A stretch of 64,000 nucleotides of DNA from DASXKD01 sp963703605 (GCA_963703605.1 CAVPFC010000046.1:1-64000), one strand, 5' to 3'. Shown: positions 52,191 to 63,745, counted from the first letter of the stretch. Notes: generated by a model from the sequence alone, not told the origin. Translations and numbers: made by a program.

Positions 52191-52447
52191 GTGTGGCCGG
52201 GTACCGCCGGGTGACCGCGCTCGCCCGTTCCGTGCGGCCGGCGCCGCCGCTGGACAGCCTGGCCGGCTTCACCGCCGACGTGCGCGAGGGCATGGCGCTC
52301 TACCTGGACCGCCAGGCCGAACGCCAGCACGGGCGCGCACCGTCTACCCTCGAAGCTCAACCCCGGCGCGGGCTGGCCCGCGGGACCGGCCCGGGGGAGC
52401 CCCGCGCGATCCGGGGGGACAGCCCCCGGAAGCCCCCGGCGGCCTGA
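52148..52447 (+). CDS. small membrane protein upstream of alaS
   Basis: 99 residues: MIRRLFWLLLGAVLGVAGYRRV gives one membrane helix, followed by a short amphipathic region (LAGFTADVREGMALYLDRQAERQ). Small proteins of this kind lie between the DUF948 gene and alaS in actinomycetes. The start region is the source of the 68-bp repeat. The last 20 or so residues are read from a G-C hairpin, so the natural end may be earlier. Function unknown. Confidence 0.6.
   Translation: MIRRLFWLLLGAVLGVAGYRRVTALARSVRPAPPLDSLAGFTADVREGMALYLDRQAERQHGRAPSTLEAQPRRGLARGTGPGEPRAIRGDSPRKPPAA
52368..52429 (+). repeat. two-hairpin element before alaS
   Basis: GCGGG CTGG CCCGC at 52368-52381 is followed by CCGGGGGG ACA GCCCCCGG at 52411-52429. 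The order matches the composite elements elsewhere, but this copy overlaps the annotated 3' end of the small membrane protein gene. Confidence 0.45.
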
Positions 52448-52492
52448 CCGCCGCGCTCCGTACCGTATCGACGAACTGAAGGATGGCCGCTG

Positions 52493-55258
<2,766 letters not shown>

Positions 55259-55317
55259 GATCGTGCTGCAGCCCCCTGTGCCAAGTTGGCGAGGCCACGA
55301 TCACGCGGAGCACGTGT

Positions 55318-55788
55318 GTGAGAACCGGCGTCCGGCTTGCGGTCGACCTCGGGTCGGCCCGGGTCGGCGTGGCACGCTGCGACCCCGGCGGGCTGCTGGC
55401 GAGCCCGCTGGCCACCATCACCCGCGGCCGCCGCGACCTGGACGAGCTGGCCGCGCTGGTCGCCGAGCACGAGCCGATCGAGGTCATCGTGGGGCTGCCC
55501 ACCGGCTTGTCCGGGCGCGAGGGTGCCGCCGCCGTGCTGGCCCGGGCGTACGCCGAGTCGCTCGCGGCCCGGCTGGCCCCGGTGCCGGTGCGGCTCGTGG
55601 ACGAGCGCTTCACCACCGTGATCGCGCATGACGCGCTGCGCCAGGGGGGGCGCGGATCCCGGGAGCGCCGGCCGGCCGTGGACAAGGCTGCCGCGGCACT
55701 GATCTTGCAGGGTGCACTAGACGCGGAACGGTCCACCGGCCGGCCTGCCGGTGAGCTCGTGGGGTCAGCCTCCGGAGCCGGGGGATGA
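55318..55788 (+). CDS. ruvX: putative Holliday junction resolvase RuvX/YqgF
   Basis: 156 residues. RLAVDLGSARVGVARCD carries the first catalytic Asp; VGLPTGLSGREG, VRLVDERFTT and the ending VDKAAAALILQGALD give the rest of the RNase-H-like site. The family processes 16S rRNA precursors in E. coli. The GTG at 55318 has GGAG seven bases upstream; an in-frame start at 55255 would overlap the alaS end and looks unlike the family. Its stop overlaps the mltG start. Confidence 0.88.
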   Translation: MRTGVRLAVDLGSARVGVARCDPGGLLASPLATITRGRRDLDELAALVAEHEPIEVIVGLPTGLSGREGAAAVLARAYAESLAARLAPVPVRLVDERFTTVIAHDALRQGGRGSRERRPAVDKAAAALILQGALDAERSTGRPAGELVGSASGAGG

Positions 55789-58145
55789 CGCGCCACCGCA
55801 AGGGGGACATCGAGGGGGACGACGAGGCTCCTCCCTGGCGTGCCAGGGATTACGAGAGCGCACCCCGGCGGCCCAGCCCGGCCGCCGGCTACGGCTCGGA
55901 GTCCTGGGACGACCCGCCGCGCGGCGCCGAGCGGCCCGCCCGTCCCGCCCTCGGCACGTCCCGCGGCCGGGACGGTGACGTGGGGGAGACGACCGGCCCG
56001 CCGTGGGAGCGGCCCGGCTGGGATGACTCGCAGCCGGGCCGGCGCGCGCCACGCCCCGGCGGCCAGACCGGCGGGCATCCTTCGGGCCCCCTGCCCCGCG
56101 TGTCGTCGGGCCCGATGCCCAGGGTCTCGCCGGATTCGTGGCCGGGTGCCTCGTCGGGGCCGTTGCCGCCGGTGCCGGATTCCTGGGGCGCGGAACGGCC
56201 CCCGGCAGGCTCACCGGCCCCGCGGGACGGCGACTACCGCGGCCGCTCCTACGGCAGCGAGCGCTCCGGCGACGGCTACTCCGCCGAGCCCTACGTGGAC
56301 CGGGCGGATCCCGGCTACCCGAACGGCGGCCCCGCCTACCCGGGCCGCCACGATGACGCGCCCTACCTGCGCACCGGCCTCACCGACCCCGGCTACGGCG
56401 GCGGCCGCGACCCGGGCCGGGGCCACCCGGAGCGAGATTCCGGCTATCCGGAGGCCAGCCACCGCGGCCCGTCCCAGGGCCGGGATGAATACGGGCGCGA
56501 TGAGCACCACGGCGACCGGGGTTACGGCGACGACGGCTACGGGGCCGGGGATTACCCCCGTGACCACGGCTACCCGGAGAAGCCCGGCTACCCGCCTGCG
56601 GCGGGCTATCCCGCCCACGACGGCTACTCCCCGGCGGGTGACGCTTACCCGGGCGAGGAGCACTATCCCGCCGAGGGCGGTTACGAAGACGACAACCCTT
56701 ACTCGCTCCGCAACTTCTCCGGTGACCGGGATGCCGGCTATCCGGGCGATCGGGACGGCGGCTACCCGGCCGAGGACGACTACCCGCGCGGCCACGGCGG
56801 GGGACCGCCGCGCGACAGCCGCCCCGGGTCCCCCCGTGATCACAGCGATGATCATGGGTATGGAGACCACGGGGACTGGTACGGGGACGTGGACGACGAT
56901 CAGCGCTGGGCAGACGACGACCGCGACAGCGGCATCCTGCCCGGGCTCAGCGGCCGCTCGGACTCCCGGCGCGCCAGCGCGGCCGCGCCGGGGCGCGAGC
57001 ATGGCCACCGGGCGGGCGCGCCCAGCCCCAGCCCCAGAAGCTCCCGCAGCGGGGGCGGGGGCGGCGGTGGCGGCAAGCCCAGGGGCGGCAAGAGCGCCAT
57101 GCGGCGGGCCGCGCCGTGGATCGCGCTCACCGTGGTGGTGGTGGCGCTCACCGTCGCCGCCGGCGTCGGCTACTACTTCTACCGCACCTACCTGCATCCG
57201 CCGGACTACAGCGGGCCCGGCACGGGCTCGGTCACCGTGCACATCGAGTCCGGCGAAACCGCCACCCAGGTGGGGCAGCAACTGCTGCAACAGGGCGTGG
57301 TCGCGAGCGTCCGGGCGTTCTCGAACGCCGCCAAGAACAGCGGTCACGGCAGCGCCCTGGAGCCCGGGTACTACCGGATGCACGAGCACATGGCCGCGAC
57401 GCTCGCCTTCGCGCTGCTGCTGAAACCGTCCTCCCGGATCCAGGTCAACGTGACCATCCTGCCGGGGCAGCGGCTCTACGAGATCATCGCCCTGCTCGGC
57501 AAGGAGACCGGCAACCTGAAGGGGTACCAGCAGGCCGCCAAGAACACCGCGGCGCTGGGCCTGCCTTCCTATGCCAAGGGAAGCCTCGAGGGGTACCTGT
57601 TCCCGGCCACCTACACGATCCAGCCCGGCACCTCGCCAACAGTGGTGCTGCGGGAGATGGTCCAGCGGTTCGGCCAGGAGGCAGCGAGCGCCGACCTGGC
57701 CAAGTGGGCGCGCCACGACCAGGTGAGCGAGGGCGACATCATCACGGTCGCCAGCATCTGCCAGGCGGAGGGGCGCAGCACCAAGGACATGACCGAGATC
57801 GCCCGGGTGATCTACAACCGGCTGAACGCCAAGATGCTGCTCCAGCTGGACAGCACCGTGCTGTACGCGCGGCACTCCCGCGCCGCCGACGTGACGATCG
57901 CGGAGACGAAGGACACCAGGTCGCCGTACAACACCTACCTGCACGCCGGTCTGCCACCGGGGCCGATCGACAGCCCCAGCGACGCCGCCATCAGGGCCGC
58001 GGAGCAGCCGATAGCAGGGCACCACAACTGGCTTTTCTTCCTGACGGTGAACCCCCAGACCGGGCAGACGAAGTTCACCCCGAGCTACTCGGTATTCCTG
58101 ACCTACCTGCAGGAGCTGAACGCCTACATCGCCAAGCACCATTAG
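55785..58145 (+). CDS. mltG: endolytic murein transglycosylase MltG with long disordered N terminus
   Basis: 786 residues. The first 430 or so are low-complexity, rich in Gly, Tyr, Pro, Asp and Arg with repeated GYP/GYG/DRDGGYP words. A single membrane helix (about 441-463) leads to the YceG domain: LEGYLFPATYTI, the catalytic Glu in ICQAEGRSTKDM, VIYNRL and SPYNTY. MltG ends growing glycan strands. The cytoplasmic-side extension is much longer than usual and could act as an interaction or condensate region. ATG overlaps the ruvX stop. Confidence 0.9.
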   Translation: MTRHRKGDIEGDDEAPPWRARDYESAPRRPSPAAGYGSESWDDPPRGAERPARPALGTSRGRDGDVGETTGPPWERPGWDDSQPGRRAPRPGGQTGGHPSGPLPRVSSGPMPRVSPDSWPGASSGPLPPVPDSWGAERPPAGSPAPRDGDYRGRSYGSERSGDGYSAEPYVDRADPGYPNGGPAYPGRHDDAPYLRTGLTDPGYGGGRDPGRGHPERDSGYPEASHRGPSQGRDEYGRDEHHGDRGYGDDGYGAGDYPRDHGYPEKPGYPPAAGYPAHDGYSPAGDAYPGEEHYPAEGGYEDDNPYSLRNFSGDRDAGYPGDRDGGYPAEDDYPRGHGGGPPRDSRPGSPRDHSDDHGYGDHGDWYGDVDDDQRWADDDRDSGILPGLSGRSDSRRASAAAPGREHGHRAGAPSPSPRSSRSGGGGGGGGKPRGGKSAMRRAAPWIALTVVVVALTVAAGVGYYFYRTYLHPPDYSGPGTGSVTVHIESGETATQVGQQLLQQGVVASVRAFSNAAKNSGHGSALEPGYYRMHEHMAATLAFALLLKPSSRIQVNVTILPGQRLYEIIALLGKETGNLKGYQQAAKNTAALGLPSYAKGSLEGYLFPATYTIQPGTSPTVVLREMVQRFGQEAASADLAKWARHDQVSEGDIITVASICQAEGRSTKDMTEIARVIYNRLNAKMLLQLDSTVLYARHSRAADVTIAETKDTRSPYNTYLHAGLPPGPIDSPSDAAIRAAEQPIAGHHNWLFFLTVNPQTGQTKFTPSYSVFLTYLQELNAYIAKHH

Positions 58146-58192
58146 GCATGCTCGGTAGCCTGTTGCGCTGGGTGCTCTAAGCTCCTCGGGAC

Positions 58193-59008
58193 ATGAAGGC
58201 TGCGGTGCTTGGGTCGCCGATCGCGCACTCCCTGTCGCCGGTGCTGCACCGGGCGGCATACCGGGAGCTGGGCCTCACCGGCTGGACCTACCAGGCGATC
58301 GACTGCGACGAGGCGGGGCTGCCAGCGCTGCTGGCGGGCTGCGGCCCCGGCTGGGCCGGGCTGTCGCTGACGATGCCGCTCAAGCGCGCGGTGCTTCCCC
58401 TGCTCGACAGCGTCGATGCGGTCGCCCGCGAGGTCGGCGCCGCCAACACCGTCGTGTTCGCCGGTGGCGGCCGGCACGGGCACAACACCGACGTGGGCGG
58501 CATGATCGCCGCCCTGACCGAGGCGGGCATGGCCGCCCCGCCCGCGACGGTGCTGATCGTGGGCGGCGGGGCGACGGCCTGCTCCGCGCTGGCGGCCGTG
58601 CGCGGCCTGGGTGCGGCGCGGGCCACGGCCGCGGTCCGCGACCCGGCCCGGGCGGGGGATCTGCTCGCGGCCGCCGAGCGGCTCGCCGTACCGGTTACCC
58701 TCACCCCCTTTGACCGGCCCGCCGTTTCCGCTCCCGACCTGCTCATATCCACGGTCCCTGCCGGTGCCGCCAACATTTATGCCGAACGCATATCGCGTGG
58801 CGACCTCGTACCGAAGCACCTGCTCGACGTGGTCTACCACCCGTGGCCGACCGCGCTCGCGACAGCGGCCAGCGGCGCCGGGGTAATCGTGACCGGCGGC
58901 TTCCCCATGCTGCTGCACCAGGCGGCCGGCCAGGTCACGCTGATGACCGGCAAGCAGGCGCCGGTCGAGGCGATGCGCGCCGCCGGCCTGGCCGCCCTCG
59001 GCGCCTGA
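58193..59008 (+). CDS. aroE: shikimate dehydrogenase
   Basis: 271 residues. LGSPIAHSLSPVLHRAAY, the catalytic Lys in LTMPLKR, GAANTVV, NTDVGG and the nucleotide-binding VLIVGGGATACSAL are present. The Rossmann glycine motif is GGGATA. It reduces 3-dehydroshikimate in aromatic amino-acid synthesis. It directly follows mltG as in other actinobacteria. Confidence 0.92.
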   Translation: MKAAVLGSPIAHSLSPVLHRAAYRELGLTGWTYQAIDCDEAGLPALLAGCGPGWAGLSLTMPLKRAVLPLLDSVDAVAREVGAANTVVFAGGGRHGHNTDVGGMIAALTEAGMAAPPATVLIVGGGATACSALAAVRGLGAARATAAVRDPARAGDLLAAAERLAVPVTLTPFDRPAVSAPDLLISTVPAGAANIYAERISRGDLVPKHLLDVVYHPWPTALATAASGAGVIVTGGFPMLLHQAAGQVTLMTGKQAPVEAMRAAGLAALGA

Positions 59009-59493
59009 CCGGCCCCGGGAACCCGCGAACGCTATGTGCCCCGTTTGGGCCGTTATGGGGTGGAGGGAAGGGCGGCGTCACGGTTGCGGAATACCTAAGC
59101 GCACGGAATTGCTGTTAATCTTGCCTGACGACCAGCCTGGCACCGTTGTTTGATACACAGCAGTGCTGGCGTACAAGCGGAGGACCACCTCCCACCTGGC
59201 CGGCCATTCGGGCCGGCGGGTAGGCCTGCCGGGGGACCGGCAGGCAGGCCGGGCGCGGCGGAACCGGTTCACGCGTAGCGCGTGTGACGGGGCCGTGGCG
59301 TCGCGGGACCGTGGCATTCGCGCCGAGGCCTACGTGGCCCGGCCGGAGACACGGGAAAGGTGGCTCCGCATGCGCGCCGTGCGGGGCCCTTTTGCGTGTA
59401 TGGCGTACAGCCAGCGGGCAAGGGACTCACACGGATGGCCGGCCGCCCCCCGTGGGTACAGGGGGCGGATGAAGGAGAAGCCAAGGAGGTCAC
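59009..59493 (+). promoter_or_regulatory. infC operon leader with attenuator-like hairpins
   Basis: 485 bases with no supported gene. In order: CCGGCC ATTCG GGCCGG near 59202-59217; GCCTGCCGG GGGA CCGGCAGGC (59224-59245); and a terminator-like hairpin at 59362-59393 followed by CTTTT. AAGGAGG sits directly before the AUC start of infC at 59494. The layout is that of an attenuated leader. A promoter could lie near 59080-59160, but no consensus pair is convincing. Confidence 0.6.
59362..59393 (+). terminator. attenuator-type terminator in the infC leader
   Basis: GGCTCCGCA (59362-59370), loop of nine, TGCGGGGCC (59380-59388), with one G-T pair, then CTTTT. It is the only hairpin seen here with a T run and ends 100 bases before the infC start. 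Confidence 0.65.
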
Positions 59494-60627
59494 ATCAGCG
59501 TCGAACCCCGTATTAACGAGCGCATCCGGGTCCCTGAAGTCCGGCTTGTCGGCCCGAACGGCGAGCAGGTAGGGATCGTCAGCGTTACCGATGCGCTCCG
59601 GCTGGCTCAAGAGGCGGATCTCGACCTTGTCGAGGTGGCGCCCACGGCGCGGCCACCGGTCTGCAAGCTCATGGACTACGGCAAGTTCAAGTACGAGTCC
59701 GCGCTCAAGGCCAGGGAGTCTCGCAAGAACCAAGCACAGACGATCATCAAGGAGATCAAGCTCCGGCCCAAGATCGACCCGCACGACTATGGCACCAAGA
59801 AGAGCCACGTCGAGCGGTTCCTGAAGGCCGGGGACAAGGTCAAGGTGACGATCATGTTCCGCGGGCGCGAGCAGTCCCGGCCCGAGCTCGGGTTCCGGTT
59901 GCTACAGCGCCTCGCCGCCGACGTCGAGGAGCTCGGCTTCGTCGAGTCGCAGCCCAGGCAGGACGGGCGCAACATGATCATGGTGATCGGACCGCACAAG
60001 CGGAAGAGCGAGGCACGGAGCGAGGCACGCGCCGAGCGGGCCACGCGCGAGCCGCATCATGAGCGCGCCAGCTCGCGGGCACGGACGGCCGTGGCGGAAG
60101 GGGTGGCTGCGGAAGTGGCGGCCGCGGAAGTGGTGGCTGCGGAAGTGGCTGCTGCGGAAGTGGCGGCTGCGGAAGTGGCGGCCGCGGAAGCGGCCGCGGA
60201 GGAGCCAGCGCAGCCGCTGCCAGCGGACGGCGAACGGCCGGCCGCGGTGGCCCAGCCCGCGCCGGAGCCTCAGCCCGCGGCGGAACCACAGCCGGTGGAG
60301 CCAGAGCCGGCCGAGGCACAGCCGGTGCCGGCCGCCGCGTCGGCGCCAGCCGCGCCGAAGTCGGCCACGCCGAGGTCGGCCACGCCTAGGCCGGCCCCGC
60401 CGAGGCCGGCCCCGCCGAAGCCAGGACCGCCGAAGCCGGCCCCGCCGAAGCCCGGGCCGAGGCCAGGGGCGCAGGCCCGGCCGAAGCCGGAGGCGCCGAA
60501 GCCCGAGGCCAGGCCGAAGCCGGAAGCCCGGCCGAGGCCGCCAGCGCGGCCGAGGCCGGAGGCCGTGGCGGCGCAGGCCAGGCCGGCCGGCCGAACGGGC
60601 ACCCCGGAGGCCGGCACCGGCGACTAA
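59494..60627 (+). CDS. infC: translation initiation factor IF-3 with AUC start and long C-terminal tail
   Basis: 377 residues from an ATC codon at 59494, placed four bases after AAGGAGGT. From there the reading gives SVEPRINERIRVPEVRLVG and VCKLMDYGKFKYE, the complete N domain; the first ATG (59671) would delete it. Non-AUG starts are known for infC. The C domain ends near residue 175 (MVIGPHKRKSEAR). A 200-residue tail follows: AEVAAAEVAAAE repeats, then Pro/Lys/Ala repeats (PAPPRPAPPKPGPP). Typical IF-3 has 170-220 residues. First gene of infC-rpmI-rplT. Confidence 0.9.
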   Translation: MSVEPRINERIRVPEVRLVGPNGEQVGIVSVTDALRLAQEADLDLVEVAPTARPPVCKLMDYGKFKYESALKARESRKNQAQTIIKEIKLRPKIDPHDYGTKKSHVERFLKAGDKVKVTIMFRGREQSRPELGFRLLQRLAADVEELGFVESQPRQDGRNMIMVIGPHKRKSEARSEARAERATREPHHERASSRARTAVAEGVAAEVAAAEVVAAEVAAAEVAAAEVAAAEAAAEEPAQPLPADGERPAAVAQPAPEPQPAAEPQPVEPEPAEAQPVPAAASAPAAPKSATPRSATPRPAPPRPAPPKPGPPKPAPPKPGPRPGAQARPKPEAPKPEARPKPEARPRPPARPRPEAVAAQARPAGRTGTPEAGTGD

Positions 60628-60832
60628 GCCAGCCGGGGCGCTGGCCGGGGGCAGCGCGGTTCCCGCCGCGAGGCGGGAACCGGGCAGGTGGGGGCCGCAT
60701 CCCGCCGGGGAGCGGGACGGCCCGAAGTGAGTGTGCACGGCAACGTGCCGCCGCATGCGGCGACCCCGCCCTGCGGCACGCAGGACAAGGCCGCGCCACG
60801 AGGCGCGCACGAGAGGAAAGACGGCGGCGAGC

Positions 60833-61027
60833 ATGCCAAAGATGAAGACGCACAGCGGAGCGAACAAGCGGTTCCGGCTGACCGGTTCTGGAAAGGTGTT
60901 GCGCCGTCGCGCAAACCGCAAGCACCTGTTCGAGCACAAGTCGTCCCGGGTCACCCGGCGGCTGGCTGGGGAAGTGACGGTCGCTCCAGCGGACGTCAAG
61001 AGAATCAAGAAGTTGCTGGCGAAGTAG
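60833..61027 (+). CDS. rpmI: 50S ribosomal protein L35
   Basis: 64 residues, MPKMKTHSGANKRFRLTGSGKV and the closing RRLAGEVTVAPADVKRIKKLLAK. All-basic, normal length. It lies 205 bases after infC and 28 before rplT, the classic infC-rpmI-rplT order. The ribosome binding site is weak (GGCGGCGAG). Confidence 0.95.
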   Translation: MPKMKTHSGANKRFRLTGSGKVLRRRANRKHLFEHKSSRVTRRLAGEVTVAPADVKRIKKLLAK

Positions 61028-61055
61028 CCCAGCCCGCCTCCAGGGAGACAAAGAA

Positions 61056-61439
61056 ATGGCACGCGTGAAGCGGGCGGTCAACGCCCACAAGAAGCGCAGG
61101 GTGGTGCTCGAGCGGGCAAGCGGCTACCGCGGCCAGCGGTCCCGGATGTACCGCAAGGCCAAGGAGCAGGTGCTCCACTCGATGACTTACGCCTACGCGG
61201 GCCGCAAGGACCGCAAGGGCGCGTTCCGCCGGCTGTGGATCCAGCGCATCAACGCCGCCGCGCGGGCGGACGGCATCACCTATAACCGGTTCGTCCAGGG
61301 CCTGAAGGCCGCGGGCGTCGAGGTGGACCGGCGCATGCTCGCCGAGCTCGCGGTCGCGGACCCCGCCGCCTTCTCCGCGCTGGTGAAGGTGGCGAAGAGC
61401 GCGCTGCCCGAGCCGATCGCCGACACCGCGGCAGCCTGA
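61056..61439 (+). CDS. rplT: 50S ribosomal protein L20
   Basis: 127 residues, MARVKRAVNAHKKRRVVLERASGYRGQRSRMYRKAKEQV and GRKDRKGAFRRLWIQRINAAAR are diagnostic. It is last in the infC operon and is needed for 50S assembly. In other bacteria L20 represses its own operon through the leader, which may apply to the leader here (inference). Confidence 0.95.
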   Translation: MARVKRAVNAHKKRRVVLERASGYRGQRSRMYRKAKEQVLHSMTYAYAGRKDRKGAFRRLWIQRINAAARADGITYNRFVQGLKAAGVEVDRRMLAELAVADPAAFSALVKVAKSALPEPIADTAAA

Positions 61440-61461
61440 CCGGCCGCCCGGCCTCATTTTC

Positions 61462-61512
61462 ATGATCCTGAAGGAGTTTCCATCGCTGCGATGGAAACTC
61501 CTTCAGGATCAT
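61462..61512. terminator. 24-bp perfect palindromic hairpin after rplT
   Basis: Left arm 61462-61485 begins ATGATCCTGAAGGAG; loop CTG (61486-61488); right arm 61489-61512 ends CTCCTTCAGGATCAT. All 24 pairs are Watson-Crick. It is AT-richer than its surroundings and has no T tract. It lies between the rplT stop and trmH and probably ends the operon. Confidence 0.85.
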
Positions 61513-61547
61513 TGGCGTCGGCGCCGCACCGCGGCGGGTGAGCCGGG

Positions 61548-62393
61548 ATGAGCGAGCCGGGCGGGGCGGAGCTGACCAGCCTCCGCTCGCCGCGGGTCAA
61601 GGCCGTGCGGCAGCTCGCCAAGCGGGCAATGCGCGAGCGGGCCAGGTCGTTCCTGGCCGAGGGGCCGCAGGCGGTGACCGAGGCGCTCGCCCACGGCGAG
61701 GTCGTGACCCAGCTGTTCCTGACCGCCGCCGCGCGGGCCCGCCACGGCGGGCTCGCCGCGCAGGCCAGCCGGCAGGGTGCCGAGGTGCACACGGTGAGCG
61801 GCGAGGTCATGGCGGACCTCGCGCAGACGATCACACCGCAGGGCGTGCTCGCGGTCTGCCGGTTCGTCGACGTGCCGCTGGCCCAGCTGGCCGACGGCGC
61901 GCCGCGGCTCGCGGTCATCCTCGCCAACGTCCGGGATCCGGGCAACGCGGGAACGGTGCTGCGCACCGCCGACGCGGCGGGCGCCCAGGGCGTGGTCTTC
62001 TCCGACGCCTCGGTCGACCCCTACAACAGCAAGTGCGTCCGCGCCTCGGCCGGGAGCATCTTCCATCTCGCGCTCGTGCAGGGCGGCCAGGTGGCCGGCA
62101 CGGTCGCCCGGCTGCGCGACGCGGGGCTGCGGGTGCTGGCCGCGGACGGCGCGTCGGGCCGCTCGCTGGACGAGATCGAGCCGCTCGGGGTGCTCCGCGA
62201 GCCCACGGCGTGGCTGTTCGGCAACGAGGCGTGGGGCCTGCCCGCCGACCTCGTGGCGCTCGCCGACGAGACGGTGGCCGTGCCGATCTACGGGCAGGCG
62301 GAGAGCCTCAACCTGGCCGCCGCCGCGGCGGTGTGCCTTTATGCGTCCGCCCGGGCCCAGCGCGCGGCCGCCCACAGCACCGGTGGGCACTGA
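61548..62393 (+). CDS. TrmH-family (SPOUT) RNA 2'-O-methyltransferase
   Basis: 281 residues. N-terminal substrate-binding domain (SLRSPRVKAVRQLAKRAMRERARSFLAEGPQAV), then the knotted SPOUT domain: NVRDPGNAGTVLRTADAAG, LFGNEAWGLP and PIYGQAESLNLAAAAAVCLY. It methylates rRNA or tRNA ribose; the target is unknown. In Streptomyces a rRNA methylase of this kind follows rplT, so position agrees. Confidence 0.9.
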   Translation: MSEPGGAELTSLRSPRVKAVRQLAKRAMRERARSFLAEGPQAVTEALAHGEVVTQLFLTAAARARHGGLAAQASRQGAEVHTVSGEVMADLAQTITPQGVLAVCRFVDVPLAQLADGAPRLAVILANVRDPGNAGTVLRTADAAGAQGVVFSDASVDPYNSKCVRASAGSIFHLALVQGGQVAGTVARLRDAGLRVLAADGASGRSLDEIEPLGVLREPTAWLFGNEAWGLPADLVALADETVAVPIYGQAESLNLAAAAAVCLYASARAQRAAAHSTGGH

Positions 62394-62440
62394 CCGCGGC
62401 GGCGCCGCTCCCGCTGGCCGGATTTGGCCAGCCGCTCGGC

Positions 62441-62463
62441 GCAGCCCCGCTGAGGGGGGCTGC
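62441..62463 (+). terminator. hairpin after trmH-family gene
   Basis: GCAGCCCC (62441-62448), loop GCTGAGG, GGGGCTGC (62456-62463). A second weak hairpin (CTGGCC and GGCCAG) precedes it near 62414-62431. No T run. Confidence 0.5.
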
Positions 62464-62584
62464 CGCGCAGTGCCCCCAACGCGCTAGAGTCTGATCACGT
62501 TGCGTCATTGGGGGGCGCCCCAGCAGTGCCCCCGGACCCCGGGTGTAGAGATAGCACAGGTGGCGGACGGAGGCAGGGACGGGA

Positions 62585-63745
62585 GTGGACGGGTCCAGAG
62601 CGGTGGCGGACCTGGTGAGCGTGACGGCGGCGGAGCTGCCGGTGCTGGCCAGTTCGGTCGTCTGTGCCGACGATCTGCCCGACGGCCTGGTCGTCACCGA
62701 CCACGCGGCGCGGGTCACCGTGTTCAACCGTGCGGCCACCCGGCTGACCGGGATCCCGGTGCGTGCCGCGCTCGGTGGGGATGTGCGGCAGGTGCTGCCG
62801 CTGCGTGACGCCGACGGGTGCTGCTGGTGGTCGGCCGCCGATCCCTACCACGGGCTGTCCACCCGGACCCGCCACCCGGAGATGTCGCTGTACCTCGGCG
62901 ACGGGACCGAGTTGCTGGTCACCGTGGGATACGTCCGCGCCCCCCGGGACGCCGGGCTCTGCCCCGGCTACCGCGCCGGGCCCGGTGCCGTCGAGCGGCT
63001 CGTGGTCTCGCTGCGCGGCGCACAGCAGCGGGCCAGGCTCGAACGCAGCCGGGCCGATCTGGTGTCCACCGTCGCCCACGAACTCAGGTCGCCGCTGACC
63101 AGCGTGAAGGGCTTCACCGCGACGCTGCTGGCGAAGTGGGGCCGGTTCACCGACGACCAGAAGCGCGTGATGCTGGAGACCGTCAATGCCGACGCGGACC
63201 GGGTCACCCGGCTCATCACCGAGCTACTCGACGTGTCCCGCATCGAAGCGGGCCGGATGGAGGTCCATCGCCAGCTCGTCAGCATCCCGGAACGCGTGGA
63301 GAAGATCGTGGCCGGCCGCGTGGCGGCCGGTGACGCGCCGGACCGGTTCCGCGTGGTCGTCTCGCCCGGGCTCCCGGAAACCTGGCTCGACGCCGACAAG
63401 GTGGACCAGATCCTCGGCAACCTTATTGAGAATGCCGTCCGGCACGGTGCTGGTACCGTGACAGTCGTGGTCGAACCGCTGGGAGCCGCCGAGGCCCGCG
63501 CCGCGAACAACGCCGGTGCGGGTGTCGCGGTGTCCGTGCGCGACGAGGGCGACGGCGTGGCGCCGGAACTGGTCCCGCGCGTGTTCCGCCAGTTCTGGCG
63601 GGCCAAGCGGCGCGGCGGCGCCGGGCTCGGGCTGTACATCGTGAAGGGCCTGGTCGAGGCGCACGGCGGGACGATCACCGTGCAGCGTGCCCCCGGCGGC
63701 GGGGCCGAGTTCCGATTTACCATGCCCGCCGGGTCTTTGGCGTGA
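62585..63745 (+). CDS. PAS-type sensor histidine kinase
   Basis: 386 residues, GTG start. A PAS-like domain (about 30-130, DDLPDGLVVTDHAARVTVFNRAATRLTGIP) is followed by HisKA with the phospho-accepting His in STVAHELRSPLTSVKG and by HATPase motifs (NLIENAVRHG, DEGDGVAPE, GAGLGLYIVKGLVEAHGG). No membrane segment is visible, so it may sense a cytosolic signal. No response regulator lies beside it. The corresponding Streptomyces gene precedes pheS. Confidence 0.87.
   Translation: MDGSRAVADLVSVTAAELPVLASSVVCADDLPDGLVVTDHAARVTVFNRAATRLTGIPVRAALGGDVRQVLPLRDADGCCWWSAADPYHGLSTRTRHPEMSLYLGDGTELLVTVGYVRAPRDAGLCPGYRAGPGAVERLVVSLRGAQQRARLERSRADLVSTVAHELRSPLTSVKGFTATLLAKWGRFTDDQKRVMLETVNADADRVTRLITELLDVSRIEAGRMEVHRQLVSIPERVEKIVAGRVAAGDAPDRFRVVVSPGLPETWLDADKVDQILGNLIENAVRHGAGTVTVVVEPLGAAEARAANNAGAGVAVSVRDEGDGVAPELVPRVFRQFWRAKRRGGAGLGLYIVKGLVEAHGGTITVQRAPGGGAEFRFTMPAGSLA

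Noticed and set aside
56211..58259. 682-residue minus-strand frame opposite mltG
   Set aside because: Val/Ala/Arg repeats mirror the GYP codons of mltG; no family pattern.
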